From assembly GCF_900109115.1 (NCBI RefSeq), contig NZ_FNYV01000005.1:67509-131508 (forward strand): a stretch of 64,000 nt of DNA, in the 5' to 3' direction. Of this stretch, positions 10,557-18,184 are shown piece by piece. Made by a program: the position numbers and the translations under genes. The notes beneath the pieces are model-generated. The model had not been told where the DNA came from. It made no database searches and was given only the letters and a program-made list of their open reading frames with translations. The DNA is from Micromonospora phaseoli (GTDB taxonomy: Bacteria; Actinomycetota; Actinomycetes; Mycobacteriales; Micromonosporaceae). Every line of letters starts with the position of its first letter. Position 1 is the first letter of the stretch.

Positions 10557-12020
10557 TCACCGCACGTCCCAGCCCGGCCGGTCGCGAGGCCGGGCCGGTC
10601 GCCGGGGCTGGAACCAGATCCCCGTCTCCGGCGCGGGCCCGGTATCGCCCGGTGCGCCTGCTCCGGTCCCGTCGCCCGCTGCCGCCCGGCCGTCAGCCCC
10701 GGTGCCGGCGGCCCGGCGGCGTAGCGACGCGGTGGCCAGCCCGAGGACGAGCAGCACCAGCAGCACCGAAACCGCGATCAGCAACACCGCCGTCCGCCGC
10801 GTCGAAATCGGTGCGTCGCCGTCGTCGGGCAGTGCCCCGGCGGGCCGCAGGCTCGGTGGGTCGACCGGCCCCGGTGGCGGTACCACCGCGGTCTCCTGCG
10901 GCGGTGTCGCGGTGATCCGGAAGCTCAGCTGCATCTGCCGGCCGGCACCGTTGCGCGGATCGAGTCGACCGATCACCGCACCGGCGAGCGGCGCGGCCAA
11001 CTGGGCCTCCGTCGTCGCCGCCAGTGGCAGCCGCACTTGGCCGGTACGCCCCGACGGCACCGACCCGAGGTCGCAGCGGGTACGTCCGTCCGCCGCCGCG
11101 ACGCAGCCCGGCGGTGGCGCCGGCACCGTGACCCCGGCGGGCAGCACCACGTCGACCCGGCCTTCGGCGTCCACCCGGCCGGTGTTGCTCAGTGAGACGG
11201 TGAGCCCGTCGCTGGCGCCGTCGGCGGCGAAACTGACCTCGCCGGCCCGCATCGTGATCCCCGGAACGGGCGGGCCGGGCGGGAAGAGCACCGCGAAGCC
11301 CTCGTCGTCGCGCGCCGTGCCGGCCGCACCCGTCGCCGTCACCCGGACCGAACCGGCCAGCGGCATCTCCCGCCAGGCGTCACCGTCGACCCGCACCCGC
11401 AGTCGGGTGCTGAACCGTGCGCCCGGTGCCGCCGTCCACTGCCCGCAGCGGTACTGCCGGTTCCCGGCACTGGCGCAGCCGTCCGTGCCGGCGTCGGCGA
11501 GCCCCACCGGAAGGGTGTATGTGAGCCGGACACCGGCGCTGGCCGTACCGGTGTTGGTGATGGTGACCTGCAGGGTGGCCACCGTGCTGGCGGCGTTCCA
11601 GTAGCCGGCGGGGAGGGTCAGGTCGTCGGTGCTGACCCGGACCCCGGGTGGGGCGAGGGTCGAGGCCGGTGGCCGGCCGGGCGGGGAGTGCGTCGGCCTG
11701 GGCGGGCTGGTGGTGACGGGCGGGCCGCTGCTCGGCGTGGGCGCGCCGGTCGTCCCGCCCGGCGTGGGCGGAGGCGACGGTGACGCGGGTGGGCTCGGCT
11801 CTTCGGGCGGTTCCACGGTGGGCGGAGGGGACGTGGGCCCGGGCTCGTCGGTCGGCTCGACGGGCGGGCTGTGCGGGTCCGGCTCGGCGGCCCGGTCCAC
11901 CAGCGGCACGGCCGTGGCCGACCCCGGCACCCCGGCGATCGCGCCGCCGATCGCCAGGGTGATGGCGAGGGCGGACGCCAGGGCGCGGCGTTGAGCAGGG
12001 CGTCCGTCAGGACGGACCAT
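10557..12020 (-). CDS. Pro-rich secreted, membrane-anchored repeat protein
   Basis: 487-aa cell-surface protein. Signal peptide about 1-37 (ALAITLAIGGAIAGVPGSATA), then a Pro/Ser/Thr-rich spacer to about 130, then a pair of immunoglobulin-like domains resembling DUF11 (VTITNTGTASAGVRLTYTLPVGL; LSNTGRVDAEGRVDVVLPAGV). A C-terminal TM segment (about 415-437, LLIAVSVLLVLLVLGLA) is followed by Arg and a Gly/Ala/Pro tail, so it is anchored without an LPxTG motif. Role unknown; such proteins extend from the cell wall. GGAGGA is well placed before ATG 12020. Confidence 0.75.
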   Translation of the reverse strand: MVRPDGRPAQRRALASALAITLAIGGAIAGVPGSATAVPLVDRAAEPDPHSPPVEPTDEPGPTSPPPTVEPPEEPSPPASPSPPPTPGGTTGAPTPSSGPPVTTSPPRPTHSPPGRPPASTLAPPGVRVSTDDLTLPAGYWNAASTVATLQVTITNTGTASAGVRLTYTLPVGLADAGTDGCASAGNRQYRCGQWTAAPGARFSTRLRVRVDGDAWREMPLAGSVRVTATGAAGTARDDEGFAVLFPPGPPVPGITMRAGEVSFAADGASDGLTVSLSNTGRVDAEGRVDVVLPAGVTVPAPPPGCVAAADGRTRCDLGSVPSGRTGQVRLPLAATTEAQLAAPLAGAVIGRLDPRNGAGRQMQLSFRITATPPQETAVVPPPGPVDPPSLRPAGALPDDGDAPISTRRTAVLLIAVSVLLVLLVLGLATASLRRRAAGTGADGRAAAGDGTGAGAPGDTGPAPETGIWFQPRRPARPRDRPGWDVR

Positions 12021-12128
12021 GGATCCTCCGGTGCTGGTGGTGGTGTCTCATGTTGGCCGGAAGTTGCCCTGGGACACTAGTCCCACGTGAAAACAAGTTC
12101 GCAACGCCGCGGTGGACCGGCGAGACGG

Positions 12129-12134
12129 TAGGCT
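12129..12134 (+). promoter_or_regulatory. -10 box of leaderless nuoA-like gene
   Basis: TAGGCT ends 8 nt before GTG 12143, with no ribosome binding site between them. Confidence 0.45.
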
Positions 12135-12142
12135 GACCGACC

Positions 12143-12520
12143 GTGACCGGTTACCTGGGCTCGTACGCGACGCTCGGGCTGCTGCTGCTCGCCGGCATCG
12201 GATTCCTCGCGGTGGCGTTCGCGGCCAACCGGGTACTGCGTCCCGCCCGCCCGGCCGACCCGCCCGGCAAGCGCGCCAGCTACGAGTGCGGCATCGACCC
12301 GGTCGGCGGCGACTGGGCACAGATGCAGATCCGCTACTACGTCTACGCCTACCTCTACGTGCTGTTCGCGGTCGAGGCGGTGTTCCTCTTCCCCTGGGCG
12401 GTGGTCTTCGACCGGCCCGGCTTCGGGCTGGTCACCGTGGTGGAGATGGCGATCTTCGTGGCAGTCCTCGCCCTCGGTCTCCTCTACGCCTGGCGGCGCA
12501 AGATCCTGACCTGGACCTGA
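12143..12520 (+). CDS. nuoA: lone NADH-quinone oxidoreductase subunit A
   Basis: NuoA-type membrane subunit of complex I, 125 aa with three TM segments (about 8-30, 66-86, 92-115). KRASYECGIDPVGGDWAQMQIRYYVYA holds the conserved ECG loop that faces the quinone site (Cys50 region). It is not next to nuoB or any other nuo gene here, so it is a solitary paralogue: either a spare subunit or part of a split complex. The gene is convergent with folP2 at a 6-bp gap. Confidence 0.88.
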   Translation: MTGYLGSYATLGLLLLAGIGFLAVAFAANRVLRPARPADPPGKRASYECGIDPVGGDWAQMQIRYYVYAYLYVLFAVEAVFLFPWAVVFDRPGFGLVTVVEMAIFVAVLALGLLYAWRRKILTWT

Positions 12521-12526
12521 ACCCGG

Positions 12527-13396
12527 TCAGGCGAGGCCGCGCCGGGTGAGCCGGGGCGGGCGGGTGCCCCGCACGGCGGCCACCATGTCGAGCACGCGGC
12601 GGGTCGGGCGTACCTGATGGGCCCGGAAGACCCGGGCACCCAGCCAGGCGGAGACGGCCGTCGCGGCCAGCGTTCCCTCCAGCCGCTCCGTGACCGGAAG
12701 GTCCAGCGTCTCGCCGATGAAGTCCTTGTTCGACAGCGCGACCAGCAGCGGCCAGCCGGTGGCGGTCAGTTCACCGAGCCGCCGGGTGATCTCCAACGAG
12801 TGCCGGGTGTTCTTGCCGAAGTCGTGCGCCGGGTCGATGAGGATCCCGTCGGGGCGTACCCCCAGCGAGACCGCGCGCTCGGCGAGCCCGGTCACCGTCG
12901 TCACCACGTCGGCCACCACGTCGGCGAAGGCCGCCCGGTGCGGCCTGGTTCGCGGGCTGAGCCCGCCCGCGTGCGAGCAGACCAACCCGGCACCGGTCTG
13001 CGCGGCGACCCGGGCCAGCGCCGGATCCGCCCCCGACCAGGTGTCGTTGAGCAGGTCAGCGCCGGCCGCCACGGCCTCCACCGCGACCTCGGCGCGCCAG
13101 GTGTCGATCGAGATGACCACCTCGGGGAAGGCGGCCCGGACGGCGGCGATGGTGTCGACCGTGCGACGGATCTCCTCGGTGACGTCCACGTCGGCACCCG
13201 GCCCGGCTTTCACCCCGCCGATGTCGACGATCTCCGCGCCCTCGTCCACCGCGCGCTGCACCGCCCGCAGCGCACTGTCCGAGTGATACGTGGCGCCGCG
13301 GTCGAAGAACGAGTCCGGGGTGCGGTTGACGATCGCCATCACCACCAGCTCGTCGGAGCCGAACGTACGTCCACCGAGCCGCAGCTCCCCGGCCAC
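12527..13396 (-). CDS. folP2: FolP2-type dihydropteroate synthase homologue
   Basis: TIM-barrel protein of the dihydropteroate synthase family, 289 aa. NRTPDSFFDRGATY (23-36) and VDIGGVKAGPG replace the usual NVTPDSFSDGG and DIGGESTRPG of true FolP, exactly as in mycobacterial FolP2 (Rv1207), which in M. leprae is reported not to support folate synthesis. IDTW, NDTW, DPAHDFGKNT and LSNKDFIGETL follow in order. The neighbours (DivIVA-domain protein, tag) match the Rv1207-Rv1210 order, but gpgS is missing. Enzyme role therefore uncertain. Confidence 0.88.
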   Translation of the reverse strand: MAGELRLGGRTFGSDELVVMAIVNRTPDSFFDRGATYHSDSALRAVQRAVDEGAEIVDIGGVKAGPGADVDVTEEIRRTVDTIAAVRAAFPEVVISIDTWRAEVAVEAVAAGADLLNDTWSGADPALARVAAQTGAGLVCSHAGGLSPRTRPHRAAFADVVADVVTTVTGLAERAVSLGVRPDGILIDPAHDFGKNTRHSLEITRRLGELTATGWPLLVALSNKDFIGETLDLPVTERLEGTLAATAVSAWLGARVFRAHQVRPTRRVLDMVAAVRGTRPPRLTRRGLA

Positions 13397-13539
13397 GCCG
13401 CCTCCCTCATCGCCGTACGTCGCCGGCCGATCGCGCCGCCGTCACGATGACGCTATCCGGTCGGGGGCCGGGTGCCTCGTCCGGTACGGCGCGCCGGTTG
13501 GGGGTCGCTCCGTTCCCGTCGGCGTGCCACGATCAGTGC

Positions 13540-14166
13540 ATGGGTCAGCTTCTGCTCCTGCTGGTCGTGGCGGTCACCGTCGCGGCGGTGGTGTTCGGCG
13601 TGACGGTGCTCGTCACCGGTCGGGATCCCGGCCTGGTGCCGGCCGAGGCGGACGGGCGGGCGGTGCCGCTGCCCGGTGACCGGCCGCTGCGCGAGTCGGA
13701 CGTGGGCGAGGTGCGCTTCGACACCGCCCTGCGTGGGTACCAGATGGCTCAGGTCGACCAGGCGATGCGCCGGGCGGCGTACGACATCGGCTACAAGACC
13801 GAGCTGATCGGGGTGCTGGAGGCGGAGGTGGCCGCACTGCGTACCGGGCGGACCGCCGTAGCCGACGAGCTGCGGCGGGCCCGTGAGCAGTCCTCGCGGC
13901 CGCCGGTCCTCCCGGCCGGGGAAGTCGGCGCGAAGCCGACGGGCGACACCGACACCGACACCGACACCGCCGCTGACGACGCCTCCAGCTCCACCGCTGC
14001 CGCGCCTGCCGCCGCCACCTCCGCCGAACCCGGCGCTGCCGCAACCGCCGCCGAGGTACCCGGTGATGGCGCGTCCGGCGATGCCGGCTCCGGCGAGAAG
14101 CCGGCCGGTGCCGGAGAGCCGGAGGCCGATTCGCGCGGTCCCGTGGTGCGGTCGGAGTCGGCGTGA
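13540..14166 (+). CDS. membrane-anchored DivIVA-domain protein
   Basis: 208 aa from ATG 13540. One N-terminal TM (about 3-24, LLLLLVVAVTVAAVVFGVTVL), then a DivIVA-like motif (about 48-95: VRFDTALRGYQMAQVDQAMRRAAYDIGYKTELI), then a short coiled coil (VLEAEVAALRTG). The last 90 residues are low complexity with a TDTDTDTD run and Ala/Pro. Related to Rv1209. DivIVA motifs sense membrane curvature or septa, so a role at poles or septum is plausible. Its stop overlaps the next start (GTGA). Confidence 0.8.
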   Translation: MGQLLLLLVVAVTVAAVVFGVTVLVTGRDPGLVPAEADGRAVPLPGDRPLRESDVGEVRFDTALRGYQMAQVDQAMRRAAYDIGYKTELIGVLEAEVAALRTGRTAVADELRRAREQSSRPPVLPAGEVGAKPTGDTDTDTDTAADDASSSTAAAPAAATSAEPGAAATAAEVPGDGASGDAGSGEKPAGAGEPEADSRGPVVRSESA

Positions 14167-14660
14167 GCGGCTCGGACCGCTCCGACGATCTGCGGGAGGC
14201 GGCCCAGCCCGGCGCCGGTGAGGTCACCGCCACCGTGATCGTCAACGCGTCCGCCGAGAAGGTCTTCGCCGCCCTGCTGGCCTGGGAGCGGCAGTCCGAC
14301 TGGATCCCGTTCACCACGGTCCGGGTGGTCGAGGGGGACGGCGGCGAGGGCAGTCTGGTGGAGGCGGTCACCACGCTCGGCCCGGCGGTGATCCGGGACA
14401 AGATGCGGGTGGTCCGGGTGGACGCGCCGTACGAGATCGGTGTGGTGCACTGCGGCACGCTGCTGCGGGGCCCGGGTGTGCTGCGCTGCACCCAGTTGGA
14501 GAGCGGCCGCAGCCAGGTGGTCTGGCACGAGTGGTTCCACCTGCCGGGCGGGCCGGCCGGCCGGGTGGCCTGGCCGGTGCTCTGGCCCGGCTCGAAGTTC
14601 AGCCTCACCCAGGCGTTGCGCAGGTTCGCCCGTCAGGTCGAGCAGGGCCGCCTGCCCTGA
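14163..14660 (+). CDS. SRPBCC-fold (polyketide cyclase/START-like) protein
   Basis: 165-aa soluble protein with the SRPBCC pattern: VTATVIVNASAEKVFAALLAWERQSDWIPFT near 20-50 and a C-terminal amphipathic helix (FSLTQALRRFARQVEQ). Such folds bind hydrophobic ligands. The GTG start overlaps the DivIVA-domain stop by 4 bp, so the two are co-translated, which links the ligand-binding protein to the membrane-anchored one. Ligand unknown. Confidence 0.82.
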   Translation: MSGSDRSDDLREAAQPGAGEVTATVIVNASAEKVFAALLAWERQSDWIPFTTVRVVEGDGGEGSLVEAVTTLGPAVIRDKMRVVRVDAPYEIGVVHCGTLLRGPGVLRCTQLESGRSQVVWHEWFHLPGGPAGRVAWPVLWPGSKFSLTQALRRFARQVEQGRLP

Positions 14661-14747
14661 CCCGGGCCACCCGAGCCGCTCGGCGCCCTGCGCGCCGCCC
14701 GGCAACCACGGCACCGGACAGCGCGCAGCGGTGTCGGAGGGCTCGCC

Positions 14748-14753
14748 TAGCCT
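14748..14753 (+). promoter_or_regulatory. -10 box of leaderless tag gene
   Basis: TAGCCT ends 7 nt before GTG 14761; no ribosome binding site is visible. Confidence 0.45.
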
Positions 14754-14760
14754 GGATGCC

Positions 14761-15351
14761 GTGACTGAACTGGTGATCGGCGCCGATGGCCTGGCCAGGT
14801 GCGGGTGGGGCGCGAGCACCCCCGACTACGCGGTCTACCACGACACCGAATGGGGTCGCCCGCTGCACGGTGACGACGCCCTCTACGAGCGGATGACGCT
14901 GGAGGCGTTCCAGTCGGGGCTGTCCTGGCTGACCATCCTGCGGAAGCGGCCGGCGTTCCGGGCCGCCTTCGCCGACTTCCGGATCGACACGGTCGCCGGC
15001 TTCGGCGAGTCAGAGGTGACCCGGCTGCTCGCCGACGCGGGCATCGTCCGCAACCGGGCCAAGATCGAGGCGGCGATCGCCAACGCCCGAGCGGCCCAGG
15101 AGCTGCCCGAAGGGCTGTCCGCGCTGCTCTGGTCCTTCGCCCCGCCGCCCGGCCGGGCCCGTCCGGCCTCGGTCACCGCCGTGCCGGCGCTGACCGACGC
15201 CTCCACGGCGTTGGCCAAGGCGCTCAAGAAGCGCGGTTTCCGCTTCGTCGGCCCGACCACGGCCTACGCGTTGATGCAGGCGACCGGAATGGTCGACGAC
15301 CATCTTGCGGGCTGCCATGTCGTGACTTCCGGGGCGGGCGTGATGGGATGA
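14761..15351 (+). CDS. tag: DNA-3-methyladenine glycosylase I
   Basis: TagA base-excision glycosylase, 196 aa, removing 3-methyladenine from alkylated DNA. ARCGWG near residue 13 supplies the zinc-binding Cys, with YHDTEWGRPLH (zinc His and catalytic Glu region) and DDHLAGCH near the C-terminus completing the zinc snap (His, Cys). FQSGLSWLTILRKRPAFRAAF is the family core. A frame reaching back to 14440 overlaps the SRPBCC gene and is not needed: the GTG has its own TAGCCT box. Corresponds to Rv1210 in the conserved order. Confidence 0.93.
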   Translation: MTELVIGADGLARCGWGASTPDYAVYHDTEWGRPLHGDDALYERMTLEAFQSGLSWLTILRKRPAFRAAFADFRIDTVAGFGESEVTRLLADAGIVRNRAKIEAAIANARAAQELPEGLSALLWSFAPPPGRARPASVTAVPALTDASTALAKALKKRGFRFVGPTTAYALMQATGMVDDHLAGCHVVTSGAGVMG

Positions 15352-15355
15352 GGGC

Positions 15356-15979
15356 ATGACGACCGACACCGCGCACCGGGTGAACGGAGTGAGCCAGGCG
15401 GACGGCCCGGGCACCTGGGCCGTGCTCCTGCCCGCCGGGCGGTACGACGCCGAGCGGCTCGTCCACCACGACACGCTGGAGTTGACCGGGCTTGGCGAGG
15501 TGGCCCTACCCCGCTTCGGTGACCAGGTCGCGGTGCTGGCCGACGAGCCGCCCCGCCTGGTCGCGGTGGGTCGGGTCGCCGGCCCGGCCGCCGCGCGCCC
15601 GGAGGATCCGGACGACCCGCAGTCCGACCGGGCACCCGACACGCTGGTGGTGGCCTACACCCGGCGGGCCTTCGACGAGCCGGTGCCGGTCGACGCGCTG
15701 ATCCTCGGTGGGCCGGTCACCGCGCTCGACCCGGTGACCTTCCGCGAGCTGGTCGACCTGCTCGGCCCGGCGCCGCAGCGCCGCAACTGGCTGGTCAGTC
15801 TGGATCTGCCGATCGAGGCCGACTCGCCGGCGGAGGCGGTCCGCCTGTTCTGGGCCTACGTGCAGGAGCTGGGTCCCCGGGAGCTGCCCGCCTTCGTCTC
15901 GCCCTCCGGTGACGAGCTGGCCATGCAGGCGTTCGTGCTCGGCGCCCAGGCGAACCAGGACCCCGAAGAGGACGACTGA
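15356..15979 (+). CDS. conserved hypothetical protein
   Basis: 207-aa soluble acidic protein that I do not recognise by family. It starts 4 bp after tag and so is probably co-transcribed. TWAVLLPAGRYDAERLVHHDTLELTGLGEVALPRFGDQV looks like a PUA-like or beta-rich N-terminal half; the C-terminal half is helical with RNWLVSLDLPIEADSPAEAVRLFWAYV. No signal peptide, TM or catalytic motif is visible. Codon use is normal for the window. Confidence 0.75.
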   Translation: MTTDTAHRVNGVSQADGPGTWAVLLPAGRYDAERLVHHDTLELTGLGEVALPRFGDQVAVLADEPPRLVAVGRVAGPAAARPEDPDDPQSDRAPDTLVVAYTRRAFDEPVPVDALILGGPVTALDPVTFRELVDLLGPAPQRRNWLVSLDLPIEADSPAEAVRLFWAYVQELGPRELPAFVSPSGDELAMQAFVLGAQANQDPEEDD

Positions 15980-15990
15980 CCCGCTGCCGG

Positions 15991-16008
15991 CTGGCCGGTG
16001 CCGGCCAG
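15991..16008. terminator. hairpin between convergent genes
   Basis: CTGGCCGG-TG-CCGGCCAG is a perfect 8-bp inverted repeat between two converging genes, without a T run. Confidence 0.5.
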
Positions 16009-16015
16009 GGCCCGC

Positions 16016-16807
16016 TCAGCGGCCCTCGAAGACCGGCTTCTGCTTGTTGACGAAGGACAGCGTGGCCGCACGGTGGTCGGCTGTCCTGCCGCAGATCGCC
16101 TGGGCCTGCGCCTCGGCGGCCAGCGCGTCGGCCAGGGTGCCCGCGTCGGCGACGGAGAGCTGACGCTTGATCGCCCCGTACGCCACGGTCGGGCCGGCGG
16201 CGAGTCGGGCGGCGAGCTCCTGGGCGGCGGGCAACACGGTCTCGTCGTCGTCCACCATCCGGGTGAGCAGCCCCAGCCGGCACGCCTCGTCGGCGCGTAC
16301 CGGCTCGGCCAGCATCAGCAGCTCGACGGCCTTGGCGTGGCCGACCAGCCGGGGCAGCGTCCAGGATGCGCCGGTGTCGGCGGCGAGCCCGACCTTCGCG
16401 AACGCCATCAGGAAGCTGGTCGACGGTCCACCGACGCGGATGTCGGCCAGGAACGCCAGTGAGGCGCCCGCCCCGGCGGCCATCCCGCGTACTGCGGCGA
16501 CCACCGGCTTGGGGAGGCTGGCCAGCCGGGCGGCGATCGGGTTGTAGTGCGCCCGGACGGTGTCCAGCGGCTTGCCGTTGTTCGACTCAAGGGTGTTCAC
16601 GTGCTCGCGCAGATCCTGGCCGGCGCAGAAGGACCCGCCGGCCCCGGCGAGCACCACCGCCCGGCAGCTCCGGTCGGACTCCAACTCGGCGAGGGTGTCG
16701 CGGAGCGCCTCCTTGAGCGCCACGTCGAGCGCGTTCATCGCCGTCGGGCGGTTCAGGGTGAGGGTGACGACGGCGTCGGTGCGGTCGACGAGCAGCGGCT
16801 CGGTCAC
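16016..16807 (-). CDS. paaG: PaaG-like enoyl-CoA hydratase/isomerase
   Basis: Crotonase-fold enzyme, 263 aa from GTG 16807. FCAGQDLREH (about 60-69), AAVRGMAAGAGASLAFLADIRV (oxyanion hole, about 103-124) and KVGLAADTGASWTLPRLVG match the PaaG pattern (2-(1,2-epoxy-1,2-dihydrophenyl)acetyl-CoA isomerase), in which an Asp replaces the second Glu of hydratases (AADTGAS). GTGA overlap with the upstream paaX gene shows one operon. PaaX partners phenylacetate degradation, supporting the assignment, though no other paa genes are here. Confidence 0.87.
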   Translation of the reverse strand: MTEPLLVDRTDAVVTLTLNRPTAMNALDVALKEALRDTLAELESDRSCRAVVLAGAGGSFCAGQDLREHVNTLESNNGKPLDTVRAHYNPIAARLASLPKPVVAAVRGMAAGAGASLAFLADIRVGGPSTSFLMAFAKVGLAADTGASWTLPRLVGHAKAVELLMLAEPVRADEACRLGLLTRMVDDDETVLPAAQELAARLAAGPTVAYGAIKRQLSVADAGTLADALAAEAQAQAICGRTADHRAATLSFVNKQKPVFEGR

Positions 16808-17628
16808 GTCTGGCGACCCTTCTGTCGGGCTAACCGGTTTCCACCGTCGAGGCACTGCTCGACGTACCGGTCGGCGGCCGGCCGGAGCCGGGCCGCGTGC
16901 CGGTCGAAGAAGCCGGCCGCGGCGGTGCCGGGCCAGCGTTCGGGCAGCAGCGCCGGTGGCAGCTGCGGGTCCCGGAAGAGGAAGGTACGCCATGCGTGCA
17001 CCAGCCGGAATCGCGCCGCGTACGCCTCCTCGTCGCCGCTGCGGGCGGTGACGCCGGTCAGCAGCGTCCGCTGCTCGGCGACGAACTGCTCGTACGCCCG
17101 GCCGATCTCGGCCAGGTCCCAGGCCCGGCGGACCAGGCCCATCGCGCCCGGCGTGCCGGCGGCGTGCGCGGCGGTGAACCGCTCGAAACGCACGCCGGCC
17201 TCGTTGAGGAGCAGGTCGACGTCCTCGCCGGGACGGGTGGCCACCCAGGTCTGCTCGTCCATCGTGCCGTAGCCGAGAAAGCGCAGGTTGCCGGCGAGGC
17301 GTTGGCGGTCCCGGCGTGCGGTTGGCGCGTCCAGCACCAGCAGGTCGAACCGGCCGTCCCAGGTGACCCGGCCGGTGCGATAGATCCGGGCGGCGGCCTC
17401 GTCCAGCCGTCGGGCCGCCTTGGGTGTGATCGAATATCCCGGTCCAGTGGTCAACTTGATCGGTTCGAGCCAGCCCTGTCGCACCATGCGGGAGACCGCC
17501 GTCCGCACGGCGGGCGGGGCGATCCCGAGCGGTGCCAGCAGCTTGACCAGTGCGGCAACGGGTGCGCGGCCACCCCGTGGTCGGAGGTGGTCGCCGTACA
17601 GGTCGAAGAGTGCCGACCGTGCCTGCAT
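16804..17628 (-). CDS. paaX: PaaX-family transcriptional repressor
   Basis: 274-aa regulator with the PaaX domains in order: N-terminal winged helix (SALFDLYGDHLRPRGGRAPVAALVKLLAPLGI with PPAVRTAVSRMVRQGWLE, about 4-55), the central Cas2-like ferredoxin-fold domain (WDGRFDLLVLDAPTARRDRQRL) and the C-terminal domain. PaaX repressors respond to phenylacetyl-CoA. The gene is first in an operon with a PaaG-like isomerase and has a perfect inverted repeat just upstream, pointing to autoregulation. Confidence 0.9.
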   Translation of the reverse strand: MQARSALFDLYGDHLRPRGGRAPVAALVKLLAPLGIAPPAVRTAVSRMVRQGWLEPIKLTTGPGYSITPKAARRLDEAAARIYRTGRVTWDGRFDLLVLDAPTARRDRQRLAGNLRFLGYGTMDEQTWVATRPGEDVDLLLNEAGVRFERFTAAHAAGTPGAMGLVRRAWDLAEIGRAYEQFVAEQRTLLTGVTARSGDEEAYAARFRLVHAWRTFLFRDPQLPPALLPERWPGTAAAGFFDRHAARLRPAADRYVEQCLDGGNRLARQKGRQT

Positions 17629-17648
17629 GACCGCACATTGTGACAGGC

Positions 17649-17669
17649 CATCTAAGGATAAGCTAGATG
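17649..17669. promoter_or_regulatory. probable PaaX operator
   Basis: CATCTA (17649-17654) and TAGATG (17664-17669) form a perfect inverted repeat with a 9-bp spacer, 20 bp upstream of the paaX start codon, in AT-richer DNA than its surroundings. Confidence 0.45.
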
Positions 17670-17818
17670 CTGTTACATCAATGCTGCTTCGGTTTGGGTC
17701 CGGCGGTGTTCATCAGGGAAAATCGTCGGTCGACACCCTCACGCAAGTTGCGGGTGGTCATGGCGAAGTGGCTGTGGGGCAACCCACCGACCCTGGTGTA
17801 GGTCTGAGGGGAGACAAC

Positions 17819-17986
17819 ATGGCGGCGATGAAGCCGCGGACGGGCGACGGTCCGCTGGAAGTCACCAAGGAGGGCCGGGGCATCGTCATGCGGGTCCCGC
17901 TGGAGGGCGGTGGCCGGCTCGTCGTCGAGATGACTCCCGACGAGGCAACCGCCCTGGGTGACGCGCTGAAGGCGGCCGCCGGCTGA
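17819..17986 (+). CDS. DUF3117 protein
   Basis: 55-aa protein of the actinobacterial DUF3117 family (Rv1211 type): MAAMKPRTGDGPLEVTKEGR, then VMRVPLEGGGRLVVEMTPDEA and a short helix (LGDALKAAAG). ATG 17819 has GAGGGGAG 6 nt upstream; the longer frame reaching 17420 runs antisense to paaX and is rejected. Function is unknown; the small all-beta plus helix pattern and near-universal occurrence in actinobacteria suggest a housekeeping role. Confidence 0.9.
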   Translation: MAAMKPRTGDGPLEVTKEGRGIVMRVPLEGGGRLVVEMTPDEATALGDALKAAAG

Positions 17987-18063
17987 TCAAGGCCGGTTCG
18001 TCAGCGACGCTCGCCGCCGCGGACGGCTCGTCGAGGGCGTGTCTCCACCGAGCCACGCCCTCA

Positions 18064-18096
18064 CCCTGAGCCACCGGCAGAGCCGGTGGCTCAGGG
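18064..18096 (+). terminator. terminator after the DUF3117 gene
   Basis: Perfect 15-bp inverted repeat (arms 18064-18078 and 18082-18096) with an AGA loop. A weaker 9-bp inverted repeat (18033-18041 / 18054-18062) precedes it. Confidence 0.8.
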
Positions 18097-18184
18097 CCTT
18101 CGCACCAACTCCCGGGGAGCTGCCCCGGATACCCGATCTCGTGGAGCGCCCGTTCCGCGATCTCTCCAGGAGGTACGGCTCCGC

